Counted from the stretch's first letter, positions 10,594-25,400 are shown. The stretch: DNA of 64,000 nucleotides from Pleurotus djamor (GCA_029747585.1 JAPEVF010000037.1:1-64000), one strand, 5' to 3'. Translations and numbers: made by a program. The notes: generated by a model not told the origin, from the sequence alone.

Positions 10594-13500
10594 CTAATGT
10601 TTGCTGAGTGCCTGGAGTTGGACGTATTCATAGTAATCTCCCTTTTTACTCAGGAGCTGACCGTGCGTCCCATATTCACTGACACGGCCCTCCTTGATGA
10701 AGTATCTATTATGAAACCCCGAATTGTCAATGATTCGACCACATGGTAGTAACTGACGCCGGCAACGTACATGCAGTCAGCATTTTGAATAGTAGACAGG
10801 CGATGCGCAATAGCAATAGTCGTTCGGCCCTTGGCAGCTTGATCGAGAGCGGCTTGCACGACCTTCTCGGAGTTGGAGTCAAGCGCCGACGTGGCTTCGT
10901 CGAGAAGCAAGACCTTGGGGTTCCTAAGCAGAGCACGAGCGATGGCGATACGCTCTGAAACACAAGATGAGCAATGCTATCAACACCGGGACAGTTGAAT
11001 GGAGGACTAACGCTTTTGGCCTCCAGATAGTTGGGAGCCTTTACCACCAACTTGTGTATTGAAGCCGCTGTAGAAAGGAAAGATCAGCATAATGTTACGA
11101 TGATCAGATGCCCAGACGTACTCTGGGAGCGACTGTATGAATTCGAGGATGTTCGCATTGCGGCATGCTTCCTCGAGCTCGGCTTGGGTTACTTCGGAGT
11201 GTGGCTTGATGGCACCGAGCAGGATGTTAAAGCGAACAGTACCGGCGTACAATGTCGGCTCCTGTGACACGAGAGCGACCTGCTCGCGGTAGTCCTTGAT
11301 ATTGAGATCACTGATATTGACGTCATCGAGCTGGTTGGAACAAAAGTCAGAAGGAAGAACACCTAAGGAGATCAGGAGTAAAGACTCACATAGATTTTTC
11401 CGGCCAATGGATTGTAAAAGCACTCGATAAGCTGGATGCTAAGCAAGGGATTTAGCGAAGAAGGCAAGACACCTCTGGAAGCACCTACGTAGTGCTCTTT
11501 CCACATCCACTCGCTCCAACGAGCGCGATATAAGTACCGGGTTCGACGGTAAGCGACAAGCCGCGCAAGACACGGACACCAGGTCGTGTGGGGTAGCGGA
11601 AATGAACATCTTCGAAACGTATTTGACCGCGCGAATTGTTTCTATCAACTGAGTGACCATCAGGAGATTGAGCGTCGATTTCAGGGGTCGAGTCCAGGAG
11701 CCTGATGATGTCCGACGCAGCACCCTTCGCCGAGGACATATCGGGAACGAACTGGAAGACGGCACCAGCTTGTATGGCACCAAAGGTGGTACTCTAAAAG
11801 ATGTTAGTTGTGAATCATTGAAGGAGCTCAATTGCACAAAAACTTACCATGAGGCAAATGAAGAACTGGAATGTCGAATACTCCTGAGTAGAAACCAGGC
11901 GAGAGCCATACCAGAAGACAAGCGCAATGACCCAGAATACCGCGGACTGAGAGAAAGAAAAGAGGGCATTACTCCAGATAGCTGTTCTGTTAGACCGGTG
12001 AAGAGGTTCGTCCAGGGACTTCCTGTAGATATCGAGGCAGTCGTTCTCTCTGGTCAGGGATGCAACGGTACGAATAGAACCAGCAGCCTCGCAAGCGAGT
12101 TGAGCCGAACTTTCGTGGGCACGCTTATTCTGTTGATCTTTCAAGACAACAACACGCTATGAACACAATTCCACGAGTGAGTCCATAACAAAATGACTAT
12201 ACTATACTTGGGAATTAGCTCACCAATCTGATATAACCGGAAGAGACGAGGAGAGGGGTGCATGCTAAAAAGCAGGAGTCAGGACATTCAAAAGGAAAAG
12301 TCGCCAGATACCTACCAATGCCAACCAAAGCAAGTTTCCATCCAAACGATAAACCAATTACAAAGCCACCGATGAGAGTAGCAAGAGACTGGACGATACT
12401 TCCAAGGCACATAGGTCATGAACCAGCCACTTGGATAACGATGATGTGACGCTTACGTTCCGAGCGTCATTCCAGCGAGACCATTGATCTTTTGAGGGTT
12501 TTCACTGAGGTTCGAGGTTAAAACACCAGTCTATAGAAAGAGGGATAGGCATTCCACGGGTGAAAGCAAGATGAAAGTACTCACACTGTGCTCGTCCTTG
12601 TCGAAAAACTCAACTGTAGATATTACAATGAGGGTAATGGGACACGTCCATCGAATTGGACGCACTGTCTTGTCTGAGGATAGCTTTGAAGCTCAGCTTT
12701 CTCAGCTTGGCGGTAAGAATCGCAGCGGCTGAGGGGAACATGTAATTCTGGACGGCCATCGCGAGGGTGGAGATGATCGCAATGACAAAGAACCTGATAA
12801 ATCCTAAGTGAGAAGAGGAAGCCGTATGAAGAAGATGCGCTACGGACCACAGAGCAGTGCGATCACCCTTGAACCTGCGAACGGAGGGATCGACTTCAGA
12901 GAAGGCATCAATACCACTGGCTATTACAAGATCAGTGACCGATACTTTCAAGAGTGAAGCCATACATACCATAGATGATGCCCAGCACAGGCCACACCAT
13001 ACCGGTGACTGGAAGGGAAAGTTTATTCTGAAGATCGAGAGGAACAAAGGGAAATGTTCCGCACTGATGGCTGCGATAAACCCCAAGCCATACCTGCTCC
13101 AACCTTCACGATTGAGCATACCCATACGATAGAACAGATACGCGAGTCCAAGGTCTTCATCATCCTGCTTCGACCCGCCTTGAGATTGCCTCTGTTTCAA
13201 TCTTTCACTAGCCACCGAGTGGTGAGTGTTGTTGCGTCCAAGGGAAACGTCCTCCCGGGCAGCCTCCTTCCTATCAGGTTCGGTTGGATCCGCGCTCTCG
13301 CTGACCAAATCTTGTTCCTCGGCATGACCGCGAAGCTTCTGAGCTTGAACGAGCCTCGCATAGGCACCATCAGCGCGAATCAACTCGTCGTGGGTGCCTT
13401 GCTCGAGAACAAGACCATCACCCATGACGTAGATGATGTCGGCGTTCTTGATCGTAGACAACCGATGGGCAATCGTGATCGTCGTACGACCTGAACAATA

Positions 13501-15850
13501 TGGACATTGGATAATGGAAATAGGAACATTAGAAAGAACTTAACATACCAGCAGAGGCCTTGTCGAGTGCATCTTGGACAATACCTTCGGATTGGGTATC
13601 CAAAGCGCTGGTGGCCTCATCGAGGAGAAGAATACGAGGATCGGAGACGATAGCACGAGCGATGGCGATGCGCTGTTTCTGTCCACCAGAAAGTAGGAAA
13701 CCGCGTTCACCAACGAGAGTATCGTATCCCATAGGCAAATTGTTGATAAAAGCGTCTGCATTCGACTTGACACACGCTTCCTTGACAAGTTTGAATTTTT
13801 CCTCTTCCGAAGCGTTGGCGAAGGGAGTGTTGATCAGACCATGTGCGACGTTGCCCTTGATGCTAGTGGCGAAGAGGGTTGGCTCCTGAGAAACCAGTCC
13901 GATTTGGGACCTCAACCATTGTAAGTTAAGAGTCTTGGTATCAACGCCATCGAGTTTGACGACGCCGGCCAAGGGGTCGTAGAAGCGTTCGACGAGGGAA
14001 ATGACCGTCGACTTGCCGGATCCAGAGGCACCCACTAGGGCGGCGGTCTTTCCTGCGCGGAAGCGGATGGAAAGGTCTTTGACAATAGGGACGGTGGGAC
14101 GCGAAGGGTAGTTGAAGTCGACGTGCTCCAGGACGATTTCACCATCGACGTGCTCCAGGACGATTTCACCATCGACATGATCAGGCTTAAGTCCTCCAGG
14201 ATCGGCGGAGTCGATATCCGGAACGCGGTCGATGGTGGCGTAGAGTTTCGCGGCAGCACCACAACCGTTGGTAATGGCTATACATAGGTCGAAGACTTCA
14301 GTCGGAGATGCAAAGACGGTACATGGTCTGACTGACCTTGCATTTCAGGAGCGAGCATAGCCAAGGAGATTGAACTCATTAGGATCGCCAAAAATACGTT
14401 AATTACTTGCCCGGCGTTGGCTATAGGGGAGTGTGAGCATGGCAGAGTGTCAGACAAGGGAAGTGATGGTACCATGTCCAGAATTAATGAGTGTGGTTCC
14501 AAAAGAGAATGCTAATGTAATGTTTTAGAGGGAAGTGATAGATGATATAGATCAAGGTCTCACCTAATGCATAAGAAGAATATATTACGAAGAGAAAGAA
14601 TGCAATGGCGAAACCATTGACAATGGACAACTTGTAGTCGACCTCGCGCGATTTGTCGATATGGCGATTATACAAGCCCGCGAGGATCTGCTGCGAACCG
14701 AAAGCTTGCGCAATACGAACGGTCGAAATTACCTCCTCCGCAAAGCTTCCTCCCTCAGCAACGTACTTGAGCGACAGTCTGTGTTGGGTGGTGAGACATC
14801 AACGTATAAAAGGTGTATAATGAGCTTACTGCGTATACTTGGTGATGAAGACATTCATAACACCGCCAGCGATGGCCATGCAGGGGAGGATGGAAGAAAG
14901 GGCAAGGGCAAGTCGCCATGAACGGATGTAAGCGAGAATAAAGCCGGTGATGAACGAAGCGATGAAATTGACAACAAGGGCGACCTTTTCTGAGATACCT
15001 TGCTGGACCAAGTCTGACAGGCATCGGCATCAGAGTCAGTGACAATCCCTGACGCTGGAAAACTTTGACTGACGGGTATCCGTCTGTATTCTAGTGGTAA
15101 CTTCACCGGCACCAGTTGAATCGAACCAGGCAATATTCTGACGCAACACGGCTTGAAGGTAGCGTTCTCGAATGCGCTTAGCATTGACCTCGCCGGTGTA
15201 AACCCAAGTGTACATATAGATATATGTGCAGACGAACATCCCGAGCCCTATGTGAAGTCTGAGAAAGTGATTGAACTTGGAGGGTGGAAAGTCAATGCGT
15301 ACCAATGTACACGAGGTAGCTAGCATTGTTCGCCGCTGTCGTTCTTAAGGTGGCAGCAGCCGACTCAACATCTTGCTGAGAGGTGGTACCATCTAGAGCA
15401 CCCTGAGTGGCCATTGTGAACGCAACGAAGGCTTCGACAAGATTTCCGAAGAGCAAAGTCATGAGGGGCTGAAAGAAGACGTACAAATGTTAACTATGAA
15501 TAGGTTAAGATAGATAGCAGAGCGCGTACCGTAGCAGCACCTGCGGCTGTGGAAGCAACAAGACCGATGGCGTTCAATGTGAGCTCATAGGGCGTGGAAT
15601 ACCTAAGACATCATTGAAGTATGAAGGGGTGAGAGCAACACAAAACATACCTGAACATCTGAATGAAGCTGACGGGTCGAACAACGTCCTCAGTCTTGGC
15701 GGAGATGATCTCATCGCTGGAAGCCTTTTCCGCTGGGTCATCGCGATCTTCTGACCTTGGGCCTTTGCGACGACCAAAGAAACCTGTGGAAAAATCCTTC
15801 GCAGCAATAGTAGACTTATCGCCCGCGGTCGAAGGACGAGAGCTGCCCAT
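10594..15850 (-). CDS. Full-size ABC-B (MDR/Pmd1-like) transporter, copy 2
   Basis: This is a tandem paralogue of the ABC gene at 4509-9705, with the same TMD1-NBD1-TMD2-NBD2 order and mostly the same intron positions. It starts [10 protein letters not shown] at 15850 and ends LQALSKH at 10594. NBD1 (about 14280-13460) has Walker [28 protein letters not shown] and [14 protein letters not shown]2 (about 11840-10600) has [17 protein letters not shown] and [12 protein letters not shown]. Three differences from copy 1 stand out: a 9-residue in-frame tandem duplication before NBD1 (14118-14171), an extra 59-nt intron at 11331-11389, and NBD2 reading ECFYNPLAG where copy 1 keeps the family ERFYDP pattern. 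The gene is divergent from the AGC kinase, with about 1 kb between them. Confidence 0.9.
11331..11389 (-). other. Copy-specific intron in ABC copy 2
   Basis: A 59-nt GTGAGT...CAG intron splits GKIY from LDDVN in NBD2. At the homologous place in copy 1 (about 5255) the codons run on without a break, so this intron was gained in copy 2 or lost from copy 1. Confidence 0.8.
14118..14171. repeat. 27-bp perfect tandem duplication inside ABC copy 2
   Basis: Two identical 27-bp units (14118-14144 and 14145-14171) add nine residues, so VDGEIVLEH occurs twice just before the A-loop region of NBD1. Copy 1 has a single unit. The reading frame is kept. Confidence 0.9.
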
Positions 15851-16453
15851 GATGGTAGTAAAATTGAGATGTAGAACTTCATCGCGAGAGGCTGCCTCTA
15901 AGTACTTCAGAGAGACGGAATTTCGGAGGGTGGAAGGGGTAAGCCTGATTACTGTTCTGTTTCGATCAATTAGGCGCGTCCCTGGATAGTTGTGTACTTC
16001 CCGCTAAATTCATGAGGAGCTTGAAATGTGTGCCAGCCTTGGGGTACTCTGGGTGGTAGTGAGGCCGTCCCAGCGCGAACTGGGCGTAGCCAAGCGAATG
16101 GCTCAACGAAGCTGATTCAAGCAAATAGTTAGGCTGGAAACCAACCTCTATGACGAGAGGATGATACGTCGCAGGTCCCGCCCAGTGTTTCGATAACGAT
16201 GGGGTGACTCGCTCTGAGAGATGTTGACCCACAACAGTGCATGACTAGCTGAGATCCCGGAGTACAAACATTGCTAGAAGCAAGCTGCTTCGTTTTGCTT
16301 CGATATGACAGTAATTTATCCGACAGAGTGGGACAGTTACACTGCAGGCCAATNTTTGGAAAAATACGGCTATCTCCCTAGTACGATAAGTATCGTCTGT
16401 CGGATCGTACATGATGAACAGTTTGTCAATGGAACCAGTAGGAAGCCTTACCA

Positions 16454-16476
16454 AGTTGCCGGAGGCCGCGTCATCA
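16454..16476. promoter_or_regulatory. Conserved upstream block A, ABC copy 2
   Basis: Identical over 23 bp to 10283-10305; see that entry. The distance to the next shared block is 58 bp here and 100 bp in copy 1, so the blocks were kept while their spacing changed. Confidence 0.45.
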
Positions 16477-16511
16477 TCAAGCTGAGAAACTTGAAAGCTC
16501 GGCTTGATCTG

Positions 16512-16527
16512 ACGGTTTATCTGATAA
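16512..16527. promoter_or_regulatory. Palindromic GATA-type site, ABC copy 2
   Basis: Same 16 bp as 10383-10398, with the core TTATCTGATAA fitting the iron-GATA consensus on both strands. It lies about 669 bp upstream of the copy 2 start codon. Confidence 0.5.
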
Positions 16528-16845
16528 GCACTCGCTTGAAACATTTGGTGGAAGGATCGCCTGGCCCGCCCGACGTCGATGTAAGGACTCGAAGGCTGGT
16601 CTCTTATGNTTTTTTTTTGAGTCACAGTGCCATTGGTTTTATGTTTTGATGTTGATACAAATGTCGTAAAAATTACCCAAAAATTACCCTTTCTGCCTAC
16701 TCTTAGAAGCGCCCGTTTGTAGCTCACCATCTCAGGCATCACTGTTTCATCAACTTTTTTTTCTTACCTCGTCACTCTTTGTTTTCAACCACCACCATTC
16801 GCTAGAGAAAGCAGGGCTTTCTTTCCTGCCACACCTCAACTAATA

Positions 16846-19037
<2,192 letters not shown>

Positions 19038-19355
19038 TCATTGGATATCGGCATCGTTCAGCGCATCATCTAATTTGACATACACCACATCGGACGGAAC
19101 ACTTGGAATCACTTACATTATGCACATATCTCAATCATATAGCTATCTATAAACATTTTGCTGTCTAGCCTCGGTGGATACAAGAACATTACGGTCACGC
19201 CATCACCTAGAACCCCCACGGTCGTCACCAGCGCGTGCTGGATCTCGGAGTTGATACTTTCCATGAACGTCTTCCCTTCTTAGATCTCTTGCGATGACCA
19301 ACTGGTCGACCATTTAGACATCCGACGTGCCGCGCAGAATCCGCTCTCCCTTCAG
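19038..19355. other. Intergenic
   Basis: About 318 bp between the kinase stop and the first Met of the F-box gene. It should hold the kinase 3' UTR and the F-box gene promoter. Nothing specific was recognised. Confidence 0.4.
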
Positions 19356-20610
19356 ATGTGCGCTGCCCTTGAAGTCCCCTTACTTCCCTTATTCAACCAT
19401 CATGCATCAACCATAGATTTGTCGCTTCGGCACGAGGCGAAGCCTCACGCTTGCCTCATGCTGTCCAACGTGTCGGAGGTCATTGAGATTCACGACGACC
19501 AGTGCGAAGAGAAAAGTCAAACTTCAGAGGCCTCTAGTGATCATTCTGTCCCAGTGCTACCGCCGGAGATATGGTCCCTCATAATGCTGGAGGTCAGACC
19601 TCCGCGCTATCGCGACCTCTGGCCTTTACTCTGCGCATGCAGTAGCCTGCATCTTCTAGCGGCTCCTTTGGTCTACGAGCACGTCAAAGTCAAGGTTGGA
19701 GGATTTCGGTATCAGTCTGAACATATCCTGCAATCACTCTCATCCAGTCCATACCTCCACTATACAACCCAATTCCACATTATCATGATCAACATTCCTA
19801 ACGACGCCCTCTCACGCGTCTTATCGTCAATGAAGAACTTGGAGAGGCTGAGCTTGAAAGGACTCAACGGAACACACTTCGAAGACTCCCCACTTGCTTT
19901 CGTTACCTCCGCCCTCACTCATTTCATCTGCACCGGCTCGGTCTCCGCGGAGGTCATCAGCAGTTTCCTCGGGCGACAATCTTCACTCCGGTATTTGGAG
20001 CTGCGAGTTGATGTTGATGCAGTTGACTTGAATATACCAGCTGAAGCCATGCTGAACCTAAAGACCTTCGTTGGTCCACCGAAACTGTGGGCGACTATGA
20101 CATGGGGACGACAGATCGAGCATCTCGACGACAAATATACAAACAGCTCCCAAATTCCAACCGCTCCGCATGTCTATCGTCATCTTCGCTCACTGCGGAC
20201 TGACGGAAACATTGGTCCAATTGTGGAATACCTCGAGAATCTTGAATATTTCGGCATCATGACCGGATGGGAATATTATAACTATGTAAGTGGTGAATCT
20301 CTCTCTGCAAGAATTGTAACTCAAGGTTGATACCATTTCTCAGCGTGAATGGGGACTTCGATTCTGCCTTTCAATTCCGTCGATCCATTTACGCTATGCG
20401 TTTTTGGGAACCCCTCACACACCCTCTCTTGCTCGTGTCAAGCGGACGTTCGACAAGTTCCCTCAGCTAAAGGCAATCGATTACAGAAGGTCTGAATCAC
20501 AACTTGAAGGTTATGTTCTACGGTATGTCCGTGATCAAGAGGTTGTCAAACGGATCAAGACGCCTCTGCGGCAAACTTGGAGGCCATGGTGGCGTCAGTT
20601 GGACCTTTGA
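19356..20610 (+). CDS. F-box domain protein
   Basis: Two exons (19356-20285, 20344-20610) separated by a 58-nt intron give 398 residues. An F-box-like helix set starts at LPPEIWSLIMLEV (about residue 70) with LLCACSSLHLLAAPLVYEHV following. The rest has weak leucine-rich periodicity (LERLSLKGLNG, LRYLELRV). Such proteins usually present substrates to SCF ubiquitin ligases, and Agaricomycetes carry hundreds of them. The start could also be the Met at 19458. No specific substrate can be named. Confidence 0.75.
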
Positions 20611-20880
20611 TAGGTGAAATCACTTTCCAAGTAGTGATAGGGTATAATAACCCTACCAATCTTTCGTCAGTCTTGCACTGATTACAATCTATCTCTCATG
20701 TAGAGTATCTTACGGACTTGAGCGGCTATCATCCACAACTTTCTTGATATAGAGAGTCGGTGAATTATGCGAAGGCTCCAACTAACTCTACTAGTCGCAG
20801 CGCCTGCACGGTCTTAGAGTATGTAAATACAACAAACATCACAGAGAGAGCCTACGTTCTATAATTGGAGCCAAATCCTC

Positions 20881-22239
20881 TCATTCTTTATGTATTTCTA
20901 GTCCCGGGGGTGCACCCAACGCTGCGAAGAAGTATCAACCCAAGTCCTACAAGAAGACCTGTCTCAGGGTTTGACTCACCGTTCTTGATCCCGCCGTACA
21001 TCAGAAACTGTCCAGACACCAGTCCGGCGGTCATGATCATCCGTGGACCCAATCCTGCGAATAAGCCTCGAAGTCCGGCCTCTCGAGCAAGGGTGATTAG
21101 TCGATACGCCATTGACCCCTTCGGACCATGCCCTTTGTTTATCTGGCTCAGGAGTGTGTCTGCGGGCTACAGAAGTTGGAAGCAAGGTCAAGATAACAAC
21201 CCTGAATGGGTATAACTTGAGTACATACCTGGCTCAAGATAGCAGCGGCAAAGCCAGCGACTACACCACTCCCGAGAGCGATGGTAAACTTGGAGGTGCC
21301 AGTCAAGGATCGCTTGGTCTCTTCGGACATCTTCCGGTAAACCAGCTCATGACAGAACTCGTTCACGGTAAATTGGCCGATAGCGTAGGGGATTTGCCTG
21401 AAAAATAAGCGGTTTATGACGGTGTCTTATGACAATAAGGTTGACTGACTTGCAAAGAATGGGGAGAAAGCCTGCGTACAGCTCTCTCACCCCGCCTTCG
21501 CGAGCAAGACGCGCGAATCCGCTGACGAGGCCGGTGGCATAGTTCCGCTGCGAAACGAGGCGTATGCGTGTAGCTTCCAATGGCGTTAAGAGGATATCGG
21601 CAAAGAATCTAAAAATGACCAAGTTATAATTAGTCGAGTCTTGACCCATGGAAATGACGAAACAGTTGATTACTCCGCGACACTGCTGGCCCCGAGATAA
21701 ATGGCAGTACGATATTTCACAGCGGTTTCTTGGTCTCCAGCAATACGCACGAAGGATTTCTTCCAGTATTCGTATCCGGAGAACTTGGCGCCGCCTTGAA
21801 CGAGGTAGCCAACGGCTGTCGGACCGAACCCGGTCAGGAGGGCAGAGGAGCCCTCAGAGGCAATGATACGCCGCGTGCCATTTATGAAACCAACCGACTT
21901 GAACGCAGGATCTATTTGTATCCGTGTTTTGACAACGTCGATTGCTACGCATGTTCCTCAGTGTTTGAACGTCAGACCGTTGAGTGAGCAAGACTACGTA
22001 CGAGTCATGGCTCCATGAGTTAACCTGGCATGGACGTCACGATCAGTATCTGCGTTCTCAATGCGTTCAAGGTGACTTGAGCCACATACGTAGCACAAAG
22101 AGCCCCTGTATTGAGGTGTTTAGGCGACCTCTGACATTCACGATGATAGTCGTCTAGTTCACTAACCTGCTAGGAAAAATGACCCATAGTCGCGCGAGGT
22201 GAATTGGGGTGTTCTAAACTGCTGCGGCTTCTGTGCCAT
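20881..22239 (-). CDS. mir1: Mitochondrial phosphate carrier
   Basis: Eight exons (22167-22239, 22090-22105, 22002-22024, 21674-21944, 21450-21608, 21229-21397, 20980-21166, 20881-20921) give 312 residues in perfect frame. The three carrier signatures are [20 protein letters not shown] and [12 protein letters not shown]. The stretch [22 protein letters not shown] is characteristic of the phosphate carrier subfamily. It should import phosphate with H+ across the inner mitochondrial membrane for ATP synthesis. Exons 2 and 3 are only 16 and 23 nt, confirmed by the continuous FLAGALCATLTHGAMTP frame. The C-terminus [11 protein letters not shown] is typical of fungal members. Confidence 0.93.
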
Positions 22240-22475
22240 GGTGATTGAAGGAGAGAGTGAGCGAGGAGGGAATCGGGATGATAAGCACCATATTTATATT
22301 GGGTCAAAATTAGGAAAGCGTGGAAGCTGTGTGGAGCTGATGAGTTACTTATGGCATGACGGCGATGGAAGGCTTCGCCGGGAACTGGCAATCTCCAAAA
22401 GTTGACTGCCCCCAGGGTCGATACCAAGATTCAACGAAGCAGTAAAATTCATTAGGGTTCATCAGGGGTACCTAC

Positions 22476-25400
22476 TCATGTCTGTTCCTCCGTATCGGTG
22501 GCGATATTCTCGTCTGTTTGGTCTGTACCTAAGACCTCCGCCAGTTTCTGCCGAACATCACCTGTGTCTTCAGCTTCTGCTTGAAGGTCCCAAGCAAGAA
22601 ACCTGCGGCAAACGGCTTCTGCCTCTTCTAATTCAGCGCACTCCTCCGGGGTCATGTCTTCGTCCAGGAGCTGGATGATTTCATGCCTCGTTATCAGTTC
22701 GCTATTCGGTTGATGTCAGAGCCACCCTGCTCGTTGAATATCAAGATTGACATGCGTACGTTACATACTGTGCGCGCTGCACGTAGCGTTGAGGTAGACC
22801 ACATATTTCAGCACATTGAGCGGCATGGGATTCCAAGGACAATCCAGGCATTACTCTTGAACATCTTGAACGACCGATCTTGACTTGAAGCGGTGTGACC
22901 TACCTGTAGAGATAAGTCATTCTCTGAGAGGATCGGGGTCCTTGTTGTGATGTAATATCGTGGTTGTTGTCGGCCATGAACATGATTTGCATATGAACAA
23001 ACGCAATTGGAAGCGTTTCCACGTCCAAGATGTCTGGATGGAAAACGTCATGGAAGTGTGTCGTTGCTATGACTTTGGGGCAGTCTTCTCCCCGGGCCAG
23101 CAAATGCTGTATTACGCCGCAAAAAAGGCCGGCCCCATCTACACGGTTAATGTTAGAAGTAGTCGCTAACATCGGGAGGCATGGGCGAACCAGACGACAA
23201 TGTGCCCTTTCCGAATTCATCCAAGAGGATCAACGACCGTCTTGTAGAGTTTCGCAAAGCAAGAGAAACCTGATTCAAATCAATCATGAATGATGATTGC
23301 GCCTATTGGTGGTTGAAGATTAGTTCAGTGTATTTCTTTTACCCGAGAGTCACACCTTCGACACCGATTCCCTTGTTGATACCCTGGTGAAGACTAAGTA
23401 GTTCAATGGGGATGGTCGGGATGGAGAAAACTGCCCACTTACTCTTGTCAACGATGCCAAGGGTGGCAGATTCAGCAGGTACGAAACTAAGTGATAAAAG
23501 GTGACCCAATGCCTAAGTACTGAACACAAGGGAGATCGAACCATCCGATCTGGGTTTCACTTTGAGATATCGATCGAGGCATGCTATGGCGACGCAACTC
23601 ACCTGTGCCATGTACTGAATGAGTGCGACCTGCGTTACGATAAGTGCATTGCATTGAGTGGCAGAAGGATGTCTAGAACTGACCTGCTTCAGGTAAACGC
23701 TCTGCACAAGACCCTCAATTTAACTTTCGTAAGCTGGACCTAAGGGTAGGGACTGACCTTTCCGCAACCGTTTGCGCCAGTGCATATGACGACGCTGTTA
23801 GAAGAAGTCTCGTCCATGTCGTCACTGTCCTGCTCAGTTTCAACTCCCAGCCCTTTCCCGCCAACAATATAGGCATCATTGGGTACGAAGGTGTCGACGA
23901 TATGCTCGTGGAGTGGATGTCTATGGGGTAGAGAAGCACATATCGGCAGGGTGAGATGGAACCGTGACACGGACCTGCCTTGACTTATGGAGATAACATT
24001 GTCCTCGACCAAGATGGGTCGCGAGTAGTTGTACGTAGCCGAAGCTTGCGCGAACGCCAGCAGACAATCTAATTCGGCGCATACATCACAAGCAACAATC
24101 ATCATGTCGGCATGGACGAGGATACGCTCTAGTAGCTCTTGTATGATTTCAATTTCGCGATCTTGAAGCCCTGATCAGACGGGAAGAACACACTCAAAGA
24201 AATTACTTACCAACAATGGCAGAATGCAAATCGCCAATGTGGGTGTCCATATCTGACGGTATATCGCTCAATAGCCCTTCGAAGATGACGAGAATTTACC
24301 TTACCTCTCATTTCTTGCGACTTGAAGTAAACATATTCCCTTGCGACTCACTTGAGTGCGACGTCTACGCACGCAGTTCCGACTCACTTAGAAGAAAACT
24401 AGGCGGGCAGATAGTCAGAAAGAGTTGCGTTGGTTCGAATGTTTATTCACCTGAAACGTCCATCCATCGATAACTTCGATGCCAGATTCTCCTAGCCACT
24501 CTTCAAGCATTGGGACGCATATTAGATAACCTTGAGATTGGACGGAATAAGGTCAACTCAATGAGCACCTCGACATACTCATACCTAGTTGTGGAAAGTA
24601 TACAACGTTGAGGGACGTATATCGATCGGGTGCGCATTTGCATATTTCCTCAGCAGCTTGCGACTACGAACTTGGGTCAGACACTGCGAATTGTCAACTA
24701 GAGTCAACTCACTAAGACAGCGTCTATGCCAGAGTATACGTGCTTCCTCTTGTCAAGTTCATCATCGATGTGGGGCCTGACACAGACTCTGGCCGAGGTG
24801 ACAGACTCTTCCCAGTCAATCTGCGGAGTGTGAGGTTGAAGGACACAGTGAATAAAGGGTACTACGTACAATTTCGTTGACCGCCGTGCCAACCTCCTTG
24901 AATTTAGTAACATCAAGAGCGTCATGTAACTGACCCATCCCATTAGTGAAAGGCGGAACGGAAATGCTCTGCACACACCTTCTGTACAATAGGGATATCG
25001 TGAGGCCCCGCCAGTTCCGCAACGGCTTCTTTCAGCATTGTAGCATGGAAAGCGAACTAGATATGGTGAATCCATAATGAATCAGCGAACCACTGTGCTT
25101 TCGTTACCTTTACCAAACATTGCCAATCTTGTAGCTTGGCTTTGTCCGATCGCAGAATTCCAACGACACGGGGCATGTTTTTGATACCTTTGAGATGCTT
25201 TCTCATAATGCCAGACGTGACAAGGTTCTCTGGAAGGATAAAACATTCTACGGCGTCGTGACGGGAGGAGATGGTCTAGGCATCTTAAATGTGGGAAGTA
25301 GGCGGAGAGAAGGGTATGCGCACCGGTATCGACAACGAGGGTCGCATTAGCCATGTCCTCATGATTGAGCGTCCGAGAGGTGTCTGTGTGTTGTTGAGAA

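Larger units (their letters stand above)
15851..16845. promoter_or_regulatory. Divergent promoter: ABC copy 2 / AGC kinase
   Basis: About 1 kb lies between the divergent starts. It holds the leader segment conserved with ABC copy 1 (15899-15924) and the two conserved promoter blocks listed separately. The last 100 bp before the kinase start are pyrimidine-rich, as is common before agaric start codons. Confidence 0.55.
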
